From NCBI GenBank assembly GCA_030770545.1, contig CM061107.1, forward strand, positions 8,706,001 through 8,770,000: DNA of 64,000 nucleotides, read 5' to 3'. The DNA comes from Macropodus opercularis (Eukaryota > Chordata > Actinopteri > Anabantiformes > Osphronemidae). The notes below the pieces were generated by a model. The model was not told the DNA's origin. It did no database searches and saw only the letters and a list, made by a program, of their open reading frames with translations. Position numbers and translations under genes: made by a program. Of the stretch, positions 47,703-58,050 are shown in pieces; positions within the stretch are counted from its first letter, which is position 1, and each line of letters opens with the position of its first letter.

Positions 47703-50700
47703 AAATAGGGTTTTGCTTTTTGGTAAAACAACCGTCATGAAGCATGACGTCATGGAGAGGGACACAGGTTATGGTGCAAACAGTATGTTTTTGTGTTTGT
47801 GTGGCCACAGCACCTCTCAAGTCCTTCCTGAATCGGGTCAGATCTTTCTGAAAGTCTTCAAACTTCATCTGTGAAGCCTGGAACAGTTCGTGGGGCTCGG
47901 GGAGAGGATACACACACGTCTCCCTGCCAGCATCCTAATGACAGAGACACACAGCAAAACGTTTTATTAATAAAGAGCAGCGTGGTTTAGATCCTAACTC
48001 TGAATGTGAGCTATGGAAGGAACTGCTTACCTCGTCGAAGTGTCTGAGGTAGTACGCCACAACGAAACACAGGAGACTCTTCGTGCTGTCCTGCATGTGT
48101 GCACAAAATGAAATTAAACATCTCATTGTTACATCACATATTATAGATTTGTTGGTTTTAAATGTGTTTAGTTCCACTGGATGCTTATTGCGGCGTCGTA
48201 CTCACGCTGCTCTTGACATCTTTGAGCTTGGGCAGGATGTCAAGGCTGAAGCCGTCAGCTTGGCCTCTGGTTCGATTTCCACCATTCATGAAGTTACCAA
48301 AGGCCAGAACCAGACCTAGAACCTGCTTCACCGTTGTGCAGTCCTGTAACGCCTGCAGACATGAGACCGTTGTAGAGTTGAGGGTGAGGATTAGAAGACA
48401 GAAACAGAGTCAGAGTCTGATCCTCGCGTCCTTTACCTTGCACAGCCTTTGCAGAGTGTCCAGTTTTCTCGTTATGGACGACATGCACTCAGTGAAGCTC
48501 GACTGGAAGAGGATGCAGAAGACTCTGCCAGAGAAGTTTGGAATAAGGGAGAGCTGGTACAGAAACCTGCAACAGATGATAAACACCAGCAGCTTTATCC
48601 CTTCACAGCGTGATGCACAGCATTTAGCAGGTCATCTGTCAGATAAGTGACTCACTGTTCGGGTTTGTCCAGAGGTTTAGCGTTGTCTTTGTCTTTTGAT
48701 GACTTGATGTGCTTTTCAATCTTATCCAGTTCCTCCTGCTGTGCCCTCTGTAGGAGACACGCAAGACACTGACCATCTACATCCCCCCACTAATATGTAG
48801 TATAACGTGAGGATTCTTCCTTATGACTGAATCTGCTAAAGGTTACGGTGACGAGTGTGTTGCTCACATTTTCGTACAGGGCCTGCAGTGTCTCCAAATC
48901 CACCACCGTGTTGTCCAAATTCAGGATGGCTGACAGAAAGTGAGAGAGTCTTTTAACTCCCAGATCCAAGCAAACATGTAAATAAAAACTAGCAAAGACA
49001 AATATTAGTTCATATAAGTTATAATAAAACAACTGTGGATTTAAAACTCACCGTGTTGGATGTCTTTCATATCAAGGTGCAGGGAGGACATGAGGATTCC
49101 AACGGCCTGAGAACGTTTGTTGTTCAGAAGCTTCACTACCTAAGAAGAAAAAACACAAGTGTGAGAGCAGAGTGGGAATCACTGCACATAAATATTAGAC
49201 ACGCTTCAGTAAACACGCCAACCTGTTTGGCTTTGGACTTAGTAATGGTGTCAGAAAGTGGCTTCTTCTTCTCCTTAACAGCTGTTTTGGAGAACAACTC
49301 CACAAACTCCTCAAAATCCACATCTGGTTCCTCTATTGTTTCCCACACCAACGAAGAAGACGCATCCCTAAGAGACACAAAACATCATTTACAAGTGGTA
49401 CTTTAAAATAAATATCAACAAGAAGCTGAAGGTGTAAGTAATGCAGCGTCATTTTGAGGCAACGTGTTGTTATCTTTACTTCTTGGTGTGCAGCTGGATC
49501 CTGGTCCAGTAGAGAGGCTTCATGGGTCTGGGCGGCTCCACCACAGCCTTTCTGGGCGGTTTCTCCTGAGTCAGACCCAGTGCATAGAGCCCTAACGGCA
49601 GAGGAGGAGGCAAAGAGCCCAGAGCCCCCGGAGGAGCTGGAGGGACACATATAGATCCTGGTGGAGGTGGAGGAGGAGGAGGCCCACAGCCTGGTGGTGG
49701 TGGAGGAGGAGGTGGGGGAGCAATGCCACCAGGCAAAGGAGGAGGTGGTGGGGGAGGAGGTGGCATTAAACCTCCTGGTAACGGTGGAGGGGGAGGTGGG
49801 GGTGGAGGAGGTGGCATTAAACCTCCCGGTAACGGTGGGGGTGGAGGAGGTGGCATTAAACCTCCCGGTAACGGTGGGGGTGGAGGAGGTGGCATTAAAC
49901 CTCCCGGTAACGGTGGGGGTGGAGGAGGTGGCATTAAACCTCCTGGTAACGGTGGTGGGGGAGGTGGTGGAGGAGGAGGCGCCACAGTCTGAACTTCTGA
50001 CAGAGGCTGCTGCTGACATGAGCAGTGAAAACCTTCCTGCCTGGGTGGGGGCACCAGGAAGCCGGTACCTTCCCCAGAGTCACTGCAAGGCACTTTGAAC
50101 TTAAAGCTCTCGTCCATGGGCGAGGTCTGAACCGACTTGACCTCCAGGCAGCCCAGCGAGAGACCTGCCTCCGTCTGCAGGTGAGCATCACACACTGCTC
50201 TCAGCAGGCCCTCCTCTCCCCCACACTCCTTGTCTGTGGTGAGAGTGGGGGGGTTCATACTGTCCCTGTCCAGCAGAGGGGGTTGTCGCTCCAGCTCAGC
50301 AATCTTAGTCCTGAGGTCTTCTATCGTTTGCTCCAGCTGCTGGATGACATTAACGTGTTTTTCCTTTAGTTTTGCCGAGGGGAGCACACATTCCTCCTGC
50401 AGATAATACAGGACAATGAGGATGGAAACAATACCAATAAAGAAGGCCGAATGTCACGAACAGTCAAAATGACCGAAGATAGATTTGGAAAATCAGCTAG
50501 CAACAGCTAATATGGTGCATTGTACCATTAACTCTGTCTGTTTTCTGCCTGGATCTGTTTTAATTAAATTGAATTTTACAACACAGTTCTCATTATTAGC
50601 ATTGTAATGTTTTGGTGTTTTCTGGATTAGGTGCATACTTTGATGGTGTGTTTGAGCCAAAGAAATCTATGAATCATTCACCTACGGTACAGTTTGGTGA

Positions 50701-53700
50701 AAGTCAAATTTCAATCCGGTGAACAAACCTGACGTTCTTGGTTCTCCGTCTGCTGTTCCCTCAAATCCAAAAGGGCTGCGTGATGTTCTGGACCAAAACA
50801 CACCAGCCCATCAGCAGGAGGTGGTAAAACACAAACACTTTTCACAAACATTGTTTACTCCTGTAACTATCTGTAAACATATATATAATAAATTATGTAA
50901 AAGATGCTTTGTTCAACTAATAAAATCGTCTCTGGATCTGTACGCGTTTGACAGAGCCAGAGGCCACGTCATTTATTTTATAGCTCATTCACCTGCAGGG
51001 ACTTTATGAAGTAACAAACTGTTTGAGAGGAAACAGGAAGCAGATCCACCCACTGCAGGGACGAATGGCAGATATTTTTTGCCTGTGGACTAACAGTGGA
51101 AATCTGCCAGTCAGCACATTGCCTGACGTTGAGTCAGCACAGAAATAACCACAGTTACACAAATGGTTACTAACCTTGATTGTCCTCTACAATCACCAAA
51201 CAATGTAGATCCACACAAAGATTGAAACAGGAAAAAAAGGAGAATAGAAAACAAAGGTCAGAGTCTTTTCACACAGCCATCGTTATCATCTCATGCTACT
51301 GAGCCGCTGTAGGAAAGAATCTACCAGGAGCTGTATCCTTTATTCTCACCTGTCTCTGTGGATTTGAGCCCAGTCTTGACTGGAGGCCAAGGGCCCTTAA
51401 AGAGTCCTGGCATCTTCCCATCCAGGGGATCCAGTGAGTGAGGCGGTTGATTAACTGCTGCCCATGTATACAGCTGGTCGTGCTGGAGAAGGGGTTGTGT
51501 TTAAAGAACGAGTAGGATGAACATGTTAACAAATGCAAATAACTTTGAAGTCAACTGCAACACAAAGAACTTACATCGAACTTAGCCGACGTTGCGGAGG
51601 CGACGTGGGCGGTGCTGCCGCTGAGCTGCTCTCTGAAGCAGTCGGTGAAGGGCAGCAGGAGGCCCATGGCCAGGATCCTGGAGCAGAGCCTTTGTGCCTC
51701 CTCGGGCTCTTCCTGCTGCTGCTGGAGGAACAGTTTCTCCAGGAGGGTTCGGCCTGGACAGGGTTTAGTATTAGAAGCATCGTAACCTTTACACACACAC
51801 ATGAACTTGCTATTTCTTCATATGTTCAACACAAATGCTACAGTGTGACAAGGATCAACATATTCTGACGCTCACCTGTAAAGATGTCCTGGAAGCCGCA
51901 GGTAGAGCCCTGTCCACAGGAGGATCTCCTGGTAGCGCATAAAGGCTGGCTGCCTCCTCCTCCTCTGTAGCCCAGCAGATATTCTCTTGAACCTTCGCTG
52001 TCCTCCTCTCTGCTCCTCAGCCTCCTCTCCAGCTCCTCCGTCCAGTCAGCGGAGCGACTCAGAGGCCCGGCGAGACTTCGGGAACGCTGCCTACGGAGAT
52101 GGTGGCCGTCAGCCGCGGTCCTGTCAACACGTGCATTTCTAGTTAATATGCCAGCACGAATTCACGTCAATCACTTTCAAATGTCTCCTGGATCAGAAAA
52201 AAATGATGTCATCCTGCATTATGTGGGTATCACCAGCACCCTGAGCACCCGAGTGATGATGACCTAACCAAAAAAAGTCATTTTTTGCATGCAGTGAGCC
52301 CCCGGTACCTGTGGACGTGATGGTGGGCTCTCCGTGCGGACAGGGGGCTGTGGGAGGGGGACAGGGCTGGGGAGTGTCCCGGGGAGCTGAGCTGTCGGGT
52401 GGTGGTCTTGATGTAGGAGGGGAAGATGGGAGGGTAGGGTTTCACCACAGGGCTGGAGGAGGTGGAGGAGTGGCTGGACCTGAGGAGTCTTTTGGCCAAG
52501 GTGGGGCTCTCCTGGGGAGGCAGTGGGCTGAAGCACACGTTGCTCGCCCTGCGCTGTGGGTGAGAGGCACCAGCAGCAGCACTCAGACCGTCCTCCAGGG
52601 ACTCTGCACTAGTACCCGAGCCCAGCTGACCCTCACCTTCTTCAAACACCGTCCCCGAGCTTGGCCCCTCGGTCGCTTCAGGACTTCTGTTGTGACTGTC
52701 TGCAGACGGAGGACTATGAGCCACATCCACCCCAGCATCCACCTCCTCCTCCTGACAGGCTTCACCTCCAGCATCATCCTCCTTCACCTCCCCTGGGGCT
52801 TTTCCTGCACTGTCAAACGTGTGACTAGGGAAGCTGTTATCACACGTTGTCATGGGGACAGGGCTGACAGCTGCCCCCCCTTTAGTAGCCATGGTAACGG
52901 TGTGAGGGGGTTGCTGCACCCAAGCATGCTGGTCTTTTGTGCCTGCAGCAACACAAAGCGAGGCTTCTCTCTCTAGCTCCCTCTGCTCCTCCTCCTTCTC
53001 CTCCGTCTCCTCCACCTCTGCGTGGAATGGGAGTTGTGGTGTTGGAGGCAGGTCCACATGGCTTTCAGAATCAGAGTTTTTTTCTGTCTCTAGGAACGAC
53101 AGGGCATCAGAACCCAGTTCTAATTCAGGGGTCAGGTCAAGCACCTCATGAGGAGTTAATTTGACTACACCGTCGCTCTGCTTCCTCCTCCCCTCTCCGC
53201 CTCCCCAGCTCAAGTCCCTTTCTCCCTCATCTTGTGCTTCCTCAATTGAGTTAACTCCCCCATGCAGCTGCTGGTGCTGCAGCCTTATAGCGAGCTGGAT
53301 GTCTGCAAGCAAATCCTCGTGGTCAGCCGCTGAGTGGAAGCTGTAGATATCTGTATCCGACCCTGAGCTCCCTCCCTTCTGCCCTCCATCCTCTGTGGGG
53401 GAGGTTGCTGCCGTCGAGGCTTTCCGCCGCGTTTGCTGCTCCTGCGTTCCTCCGCCTCCTGCATCGTCCTGTTTTCCTCGCTGCGGCGGCTTTTGGCTCT
53501 CTGGGAAAGCAGCCTCCGTCTCCGAGTGCCCAAGCTCGTCCGCAGACAGATCAGGTGTTTTGGTGCTGTCCAGTTCGTCATGCTGAGATGCTAAGACGTC
53601 CTCCTTGGAGCCTGTCACTGACGAACACGCGTCTCCTTTCCCTTTCAGGTTGCTCTTTCTCTTGCGTATGGAGAAAACCGAGGACTTGGACTCAGATTTG

Positions 53701-53903
53701 TTTTTCTTCCTGCCTGGGCCTGTGCCATGCAGCCCCCCTCCTCCTCCATTGATGCCTGCTCCTTTACCTCCATGTTTACTGTGGAGTTTCTTTCCCCCCT
53801 TCTTTGCTGTGTCTCCTTCTCTCCAGCCTTCATCCAGTGAAGGGTAGCTTCCATTACCCGATGCTGCCGCAGCTTTCCTCTGCTTCGCCTCCTGGTTGCC
53901 CAT
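46268..53903 (-). CDS. fmn2: formin-2, actin nucleator
   Basis: Nineteen coding exons, all GT/AG and in frame, 1458 aa: 53903-52309, 52120-51876, 51753-51575, 51482-51350, 50787-50729, 50396-49480, 49367-49223, 49139-49052, 48929-48868, 48747-48656, 48566-48437, 48352-48206, 48090-48031, 47934-47814, 47617-47525, 47428-47377, 46760-46611, 46470-46389, 46294-46268. The protein nucleates and elongates actin filaments. It starts MGNQ, a myristoylation-type N-terminus, followed by a long disordered region with human-like blocks (GSDTDIYSFHSA, YIKTTTRQLSSP, SRSADWTEEL). A coiled-coil block (VIQQLEQTIEDLRTKIAELE) is the same as in human. Then come a proline-rich FH1 (about 876-1006) for profilin-actin and an FH2 (about 1027-1425, from MKPLYWTRIQ). 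The tail, KPKHASGI-KAKLGMKI, is the Spire-interaction motif. Exon 5 ends at a weaker donor (GTTTGT). Human FMN2 is beside CHRM3 in the same orientation. Confidence 0.93.
47622..47700. repeat. (TA)n and (AAAT)n microsatellite next to an fmn2 splice acceptor
   Basis: AAAT units (47,622-47,642) run into about 30 TA units (47,641-47,700). On the fmn2 strand this places the TA tract and then TTTA repeats directly upstream of the CAG acceptor of exon 15 (exon start 47617), where the branch point and pyrimidine tract should be. Confidence 0.95.
49650..49992 (-). repeat. fmn2: FH1 proline-codon minisatellite within fmn2
   Basis: Five copies of a GGCATTAAACC-anchored unit (plus-strand positions 49762, 49813, 49852, 49891, 49930) are spaced 51, 39, 39 and 39 bases apart. 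They encode PPPPPPP-LPGGLM repeats of 13 or 17 codons. All spacings are multiples of three. Near-identical units indicate recent tandem expansion or homogenisation. The G-rich plus strand gives long but spurious Gly/Val/Glu-rich frames. Confidence 0.9.
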
Positions 53904-54745
53904 GTTGATGGAGAGCGTGTGATGGCTGCCTGCCTCTCTCAGGTCATGCCTGGGAGTGATGCTCCAGTCTGGAGCAGAGTTTTGATGCCCGTGCCTGAGA
54001 AAGGTAGATTTTGTGGCCTAATCTGTAGCTGCAGGTCTGTGGGAGGAGGAGCATCTGCTGCTGGTGTTGTTTTTTCGTCTATGTTGTGTGACGAGCTTCC
54101 TCGTTGTTTTCCGGTGACGAAAGCTGGCGTGGCAGTGATGCTGGCGCTGATGCAGGAGACACAGGGCCCCCCTCCTTTTCTTACCCTGTCCTACCCTCCT
54201 CCTCTCCGTCTGATGAAAGGAGGCAGGCACCGTGTGCTCAGTGTCTGTTAGAGAGGCGGACTGGGAGTGATGGAAGTGATGGAGAGCTACTGGGATAACA
54301 ACAGGAAACACAAAAATGCAGAGGAGAAAATATAGTCCTGCCTGTAATCGAATGTGTCTGTCAGTGTGTGTCTCCCTCACCACATTTCCCATGATTCCCA
54401 TGCTTGTGCATACATTACCCATGGTGCTGTGTAGACTCTTAAAGTGGCATTACATCAAGCTGCATGATGCTGGTTCTGCTGTTTGGCACATTTATTCATT
54501 CTAGTCTTTATTTTTATTCATTGGAGTTTAGATGTTCTTTGTCGTGAGGTTTGAGGTTCTCACAATATAACAGAAGTAAGCTGAAGCCAAAATAAACAAA
54601 AACAATAAAAACATCTTGAGCCTTTGTACTGTAACATAAATTTTGGTAGTATTAAGGGCAATGGATGAAATCGTCCATATAAACCTAAACAACATTATCA
54701 GCTTGAACCAAAGTCAAATTAATATTTCTTTAGTTTCGTCATGAA

Positions 54746-54764
54746 GCCACTAGATGGTGCCAGC
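54746..54764 (+). promoter_or_regulatory. CTCF-like motif between fmn2 and chrm3
   Basis: GCCACTAGATGGTGCCAGC matches the CTCF core (CCACTAGATGGCA-type) well. It lies between two divergently expressed gene families and could be an insulator. Occupancy is not shown. Confidence 0.35.
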
Positions 54765-55588
54765 TTTTTGCAGAGACCATCATATTTGTAAATAACATAT
54801 TAATTGTATCCAATAACATGATCAAGTGCTACACATGTAATTTTATTAATCTTCAACTCATAGATACTGCACATTTGAATATTAATGCAGGAAAGCATCA
54901 GCAACACTGGGTGACACACAACAACACAACAACACAACAAACACTCAAGTGCAAAGTAACAAAATTCTAATATGATGTCAGAGTTTCACACAGTGAGTTG
55001 TACTTGGATCCTCTAGTGTCATGGTGAATATGGTCACGTTGAAGAAATGAAGTCTGACTCTTTCAACTGTTCACATTCTGACATCAACACACATGAATGA
55101 ACATTTGCTGTTATGTGCACCAGTGGTTTCTGTGTATGAAAGATGCCTGTGATTCTAAACTGTATTTGGTTTGGTTTATTTACTGCAGCAAAAGGCACTA
55201 CAGTAGCTGTGACAACAGGAAGATTTGAAAAACTCACACTGACGTTTAATAGTGTTTATTTGTGTCATATTCATATTTTGTTCTATGGGAAAATTAAGTT
55301 ACCATTGACTTCTTACCAAAAGACTTTTAGATCATTTCTAAGTCACAAAAAGTCCCAATGGCTCATGTAGGAAATCTAGGATAGGTATAAAACATGGAAA
55401 GGAATTATTTATGTTCCTGGGTGATACATTTATTTATTGGTATGCACAGTCTGTCATGTGCAAGAACTAATCATGGCTATAAAATACACGATAAACATGA
55501 ATATTCACAAAATGGAAATTATTAGGTTGTGGTCAGTGTGATTTTTTTGGGTTAAATAAAAGAACAAGGGGTCATGAGATTTCTTAAA

Positions 55589-55650
55589 TATCCTCTCCGG
55601 GCACTAAATATTCGTTCCAAGCTGTTGAGCTTCTGTTGCTTGGACAGACA
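55589..55650. repeat. 60-bp dispersed repeat, copy 1
   Basis: The segment beginning TATCCTCTCCGGGCAC and including TCCAAGCTGTTGAG and GCTTGGACAGAC recurs at 58,456-58,515 with roughly 80% identity by eye. This copy is downstream of the chrm3 stop codon, probably in its 3' UTR. Confidence 0.6.
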
Positions 55651-55792
55651 GCAGGTGCCACTGCTTTGCAAAAATTCCCTTAAGTCTAGAGCAAGTTTTG
55701 ATGATCACAGTTCAGATGATCCATTCCCCTGAAAGTTGAGGCTTTTGCTGCATTCAGCGCTGAACAGAATTCAGGAAATGCTTGTTGCTCCT

Positions 55793-58034
55793 CTACACTG
55801 GATCTTTCTTCCTGAAAGCCGCTCCCTGGCGTTGATGGAAATGAGGCTTGTTCTTCTTCTGATTCCACTGGCACATCAGTATGTCTCGAAACGTCGTTCG
55901 GAAGGTCTTGTTACACAGCGCGTAGCACATGGGGTTGACTGTGCTGTTAACGTAACACAACCAATAGCCCAGAGCCCAGAGCGTTTCAGGGATACAGTCC
56001 TGACAGAAAGTGTTGACCAGCACCATGATATTATAGGGTAACCACGTGGTGATGAAAGCGAACAGGATGGCGCTGAGTGTCCTTGCTGCTTTCTTCTCAT
56101 TTGCCTTTTTCTCATTCTTGCGTTTGTTGATTTCTGTCTTGGCTTTAGAAGCAAAGCGTTTGGCCATAGCAGCATCCTTGATGGATATGGCAGCATGTGA
56201 TTGGTCCATAGCTGATGCGGTGGATGACCTCGACGGCTGCTCATCCTTGTTTGTCTTAGTCTTTTTAGACTTCTTACCATCTATAGACAGACAGATTATT
56301 TATGCAACTACATTAAAACCAAAAGGTAACTTAAAGAATGTGTATATCTTACTAGTAGTAGAGTTGTTCCCAACCTGTTGGAGGCCTTGATGGGTCCACG
56401 CCATCACCTTCCTCCTCGGAGCCACCAACGTCGTTGTTATTTAAGCTGTCACAACTGCTCTGCTCTGCGCCGCCCGCTGTAGGCGTCACGGCGCCGGACG
56501 TCTTGGATGCACGCTGGCCTGGCAGTAGTGATGAAAACCGGAGGCAGAGCCTTCCACAGGTTCCACGGCCACCGGTTCCTCCTGGTATCACCTCGTTGTC
56601 TTTGTTGTTCTTGTCTGAATCTTGCTGACTTAGCTCATAGCTGCTGCAGCTCTGGGAGCTCATCTGGCGCAGCATGGCTGATGAGCCCTTCTGGCTACTG
56701 GCTGCACCTTCGGCACTAGGTCTTCCACTCTGAGCCTGGCTCGGGCTGGTGCCTGCCCCAGATCCCTTGAGACCTTGTACATCTTTAGCGCGCTTCTCTG
56801 TCTCCTGATAAATCTTCCAAAACAGGAAGCTCATAATAGTCACAGGCAGGTAGAAGGCAGCAATAGCGGTGCAGAACGTAATGATGGGTTCGGACAGGAA
56901 CTGGATGTAGCACTCATCTGGCAGGACCGTTCGGTCACCCACAATGTACTGCCAGAACAGGATGGCAGGGGCCCACAGAATGAAAGAGATGGACCAGGCT
57001 AATCCGATCATAGTCATGGCCCTCTTGGTTGTTCGCTTGGCCCGATAGGTCAAAGGTCTGGTCACAGAGAAATACCTAAGGAAACCCAAGCAGTAAGCAC
57101 AAGTAGCACTAATACTCAGAAGATTATATAAAGTTTATATAAACCCAAAGGTAAGAAATCAGCTTCTCCTACCTGTCAAAGCTGATGACGAGTAGGTTCA
57201 TGACTGAGGCATTACTGGCCACATAGTCAATTGCAAGCCACAAGTCGCAAACCACAGGCCCCAGCGCCCACTGGTCCATAATGATGTAGGTGGTGTACAG
57301 GTTCATCGACAGCGTGCCGATGGTCAGGTCAGCGAAGGCCAGACTCAGGAGGTAGTAGTTGTTGACGGTCTTCAGCGCCTTGTTTATCTTGAATGACACT
57401 AACACCAGGATGTTGCCGACAACCGTGACAAGAGAAAGCGAACCCGTGAGGAAGACAATGATGATGACCTGCAATTTAAGACACGAGAAAAGAAAGACTC
57501 AAGGATGTTTTATTGGGAAACTACGACTGATTGGCTCATTCATTTGCTCGTCTCTGCATCCACTTCAGGCTTTTAATTTGGTCACTTCCTTCTCTGTACA
57601 TTCTTTAAACTTCCCTAACCAGCTGACATTACCTGCCAGATAGTGTGTCCTCCCAGCGGATCAAACTCCTTCTCTGACCTGTTAAATGGCAGCTCGGTAA
57701 AGTTTCCTCCTTGGACTGAGACATGGCTGATGTTATGCTGTTTCCAGACAGAGTCACCTAAAGATGTGGAGAAAGGTTTTAAAAAGGTTCAGATCACAGC
57801 CTGCTGAAGGCAGCGCAGGAGGCACATGACACACACACACGCATTCATAGAACATCGCTGAATTTATTATTATTATTGACTAAATGAAACACATAAGCCC
57901 TTAATGGAGGCTTTAACTATGGGGGTGTGGATGGTCGGCAGAGACCAGGTCCTGGATGCGATGTTGTGGTTTCACATACCAAGTGAATTGTTAGCAATGA
58001 GGTGGATGTGAGCAGAACTGGAAGTCAGATTCAT
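55793..58034 (-). CDS. chrm3: muscarinic acetylcholine receptor M3
   Basis: Five coding exons, 58034-57980, 57757-57633, 57468-57173, 57075-56375 and 56280-55793, join in phases 1, 0, 2 and 1 to give 554 aa. It is a Gq-coupled acetylcholine receptor of the plasma membrane. The N-terminus has N-glycosylation sites and then DPLGGHTIWQ, an M3 hallmark. TM1 begins near residue 61. TM3 holds the agonist-binding Asp141 (in LAIDYVASNASV) and ends FDRY (158-160). The third loop has SCSSYEL, and the TM6 edge has AKRFASKAKTEINKRK, as in mammalian M3; TM6 carries the ligand-facing Asn (LPYNIMVLVNTF). The C-terminus, QRQGAAFRKKDPV, resembles human M3 and differs from M1 and M5. The gene is unlike mammalian CHRM genes, whose coding regions have no introns. 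Its neighbour fmn2, in the same orientation, supports orthology to 1q43 CHRM3. Paralogue a or b is not decided. Confidence 0.9.
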
Positions 58035-58050
58035 GATGAGCAATGGGCAT
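58035..58050 (-). other. chrm3: 5' UTR part of the chrm3 start-codon exon
   Basis: A CAG acceptor precedes 58050, preceded by a TTG-repeat tract. An ATG at the first base of this exon opens an out-of-frame reading frame that overlaps the true start. Confidence 0.5.

Larger units (their letters stand above)
53904..55792. other. fmn2 upstream region and chrm3 downstream region
   Basis: No other coding exon found. The first few hundred bases should hold the fmn2 5' UTR and promoter. A strong CTCF-like motif lies at 54746-54764. The chrm3 3' UTR lies on the right, with a minus-strand AATAAATAAA near 55,427-55,437 as candidate poly(A) signal. One copy of a 60-base repeat is at 55,589-55,650. Confidence 0.5.

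Noticed and set aside
49261..49378. The chance that the formin is FMN1 and not FMN2
   Set aside because: The MGNQ start, the N-terminal blocks and the neighbouring chrm3 gene all fit FMN2.
49661..50098. Long plus-strand frames rich in Gly, Val and Glu opposite fmn2 exon 6
   Set aside because: They are the antisense of the FH1 proline-codon repeat. The minus-strand formin frame explains the sequence fully.
52311..52976. 221-codon plus-strand frame opposite fmn2 exon 1
   Set aside because: It is the antisense shadow of the formin N-terminal exon, GC-rich and without stops by composition.
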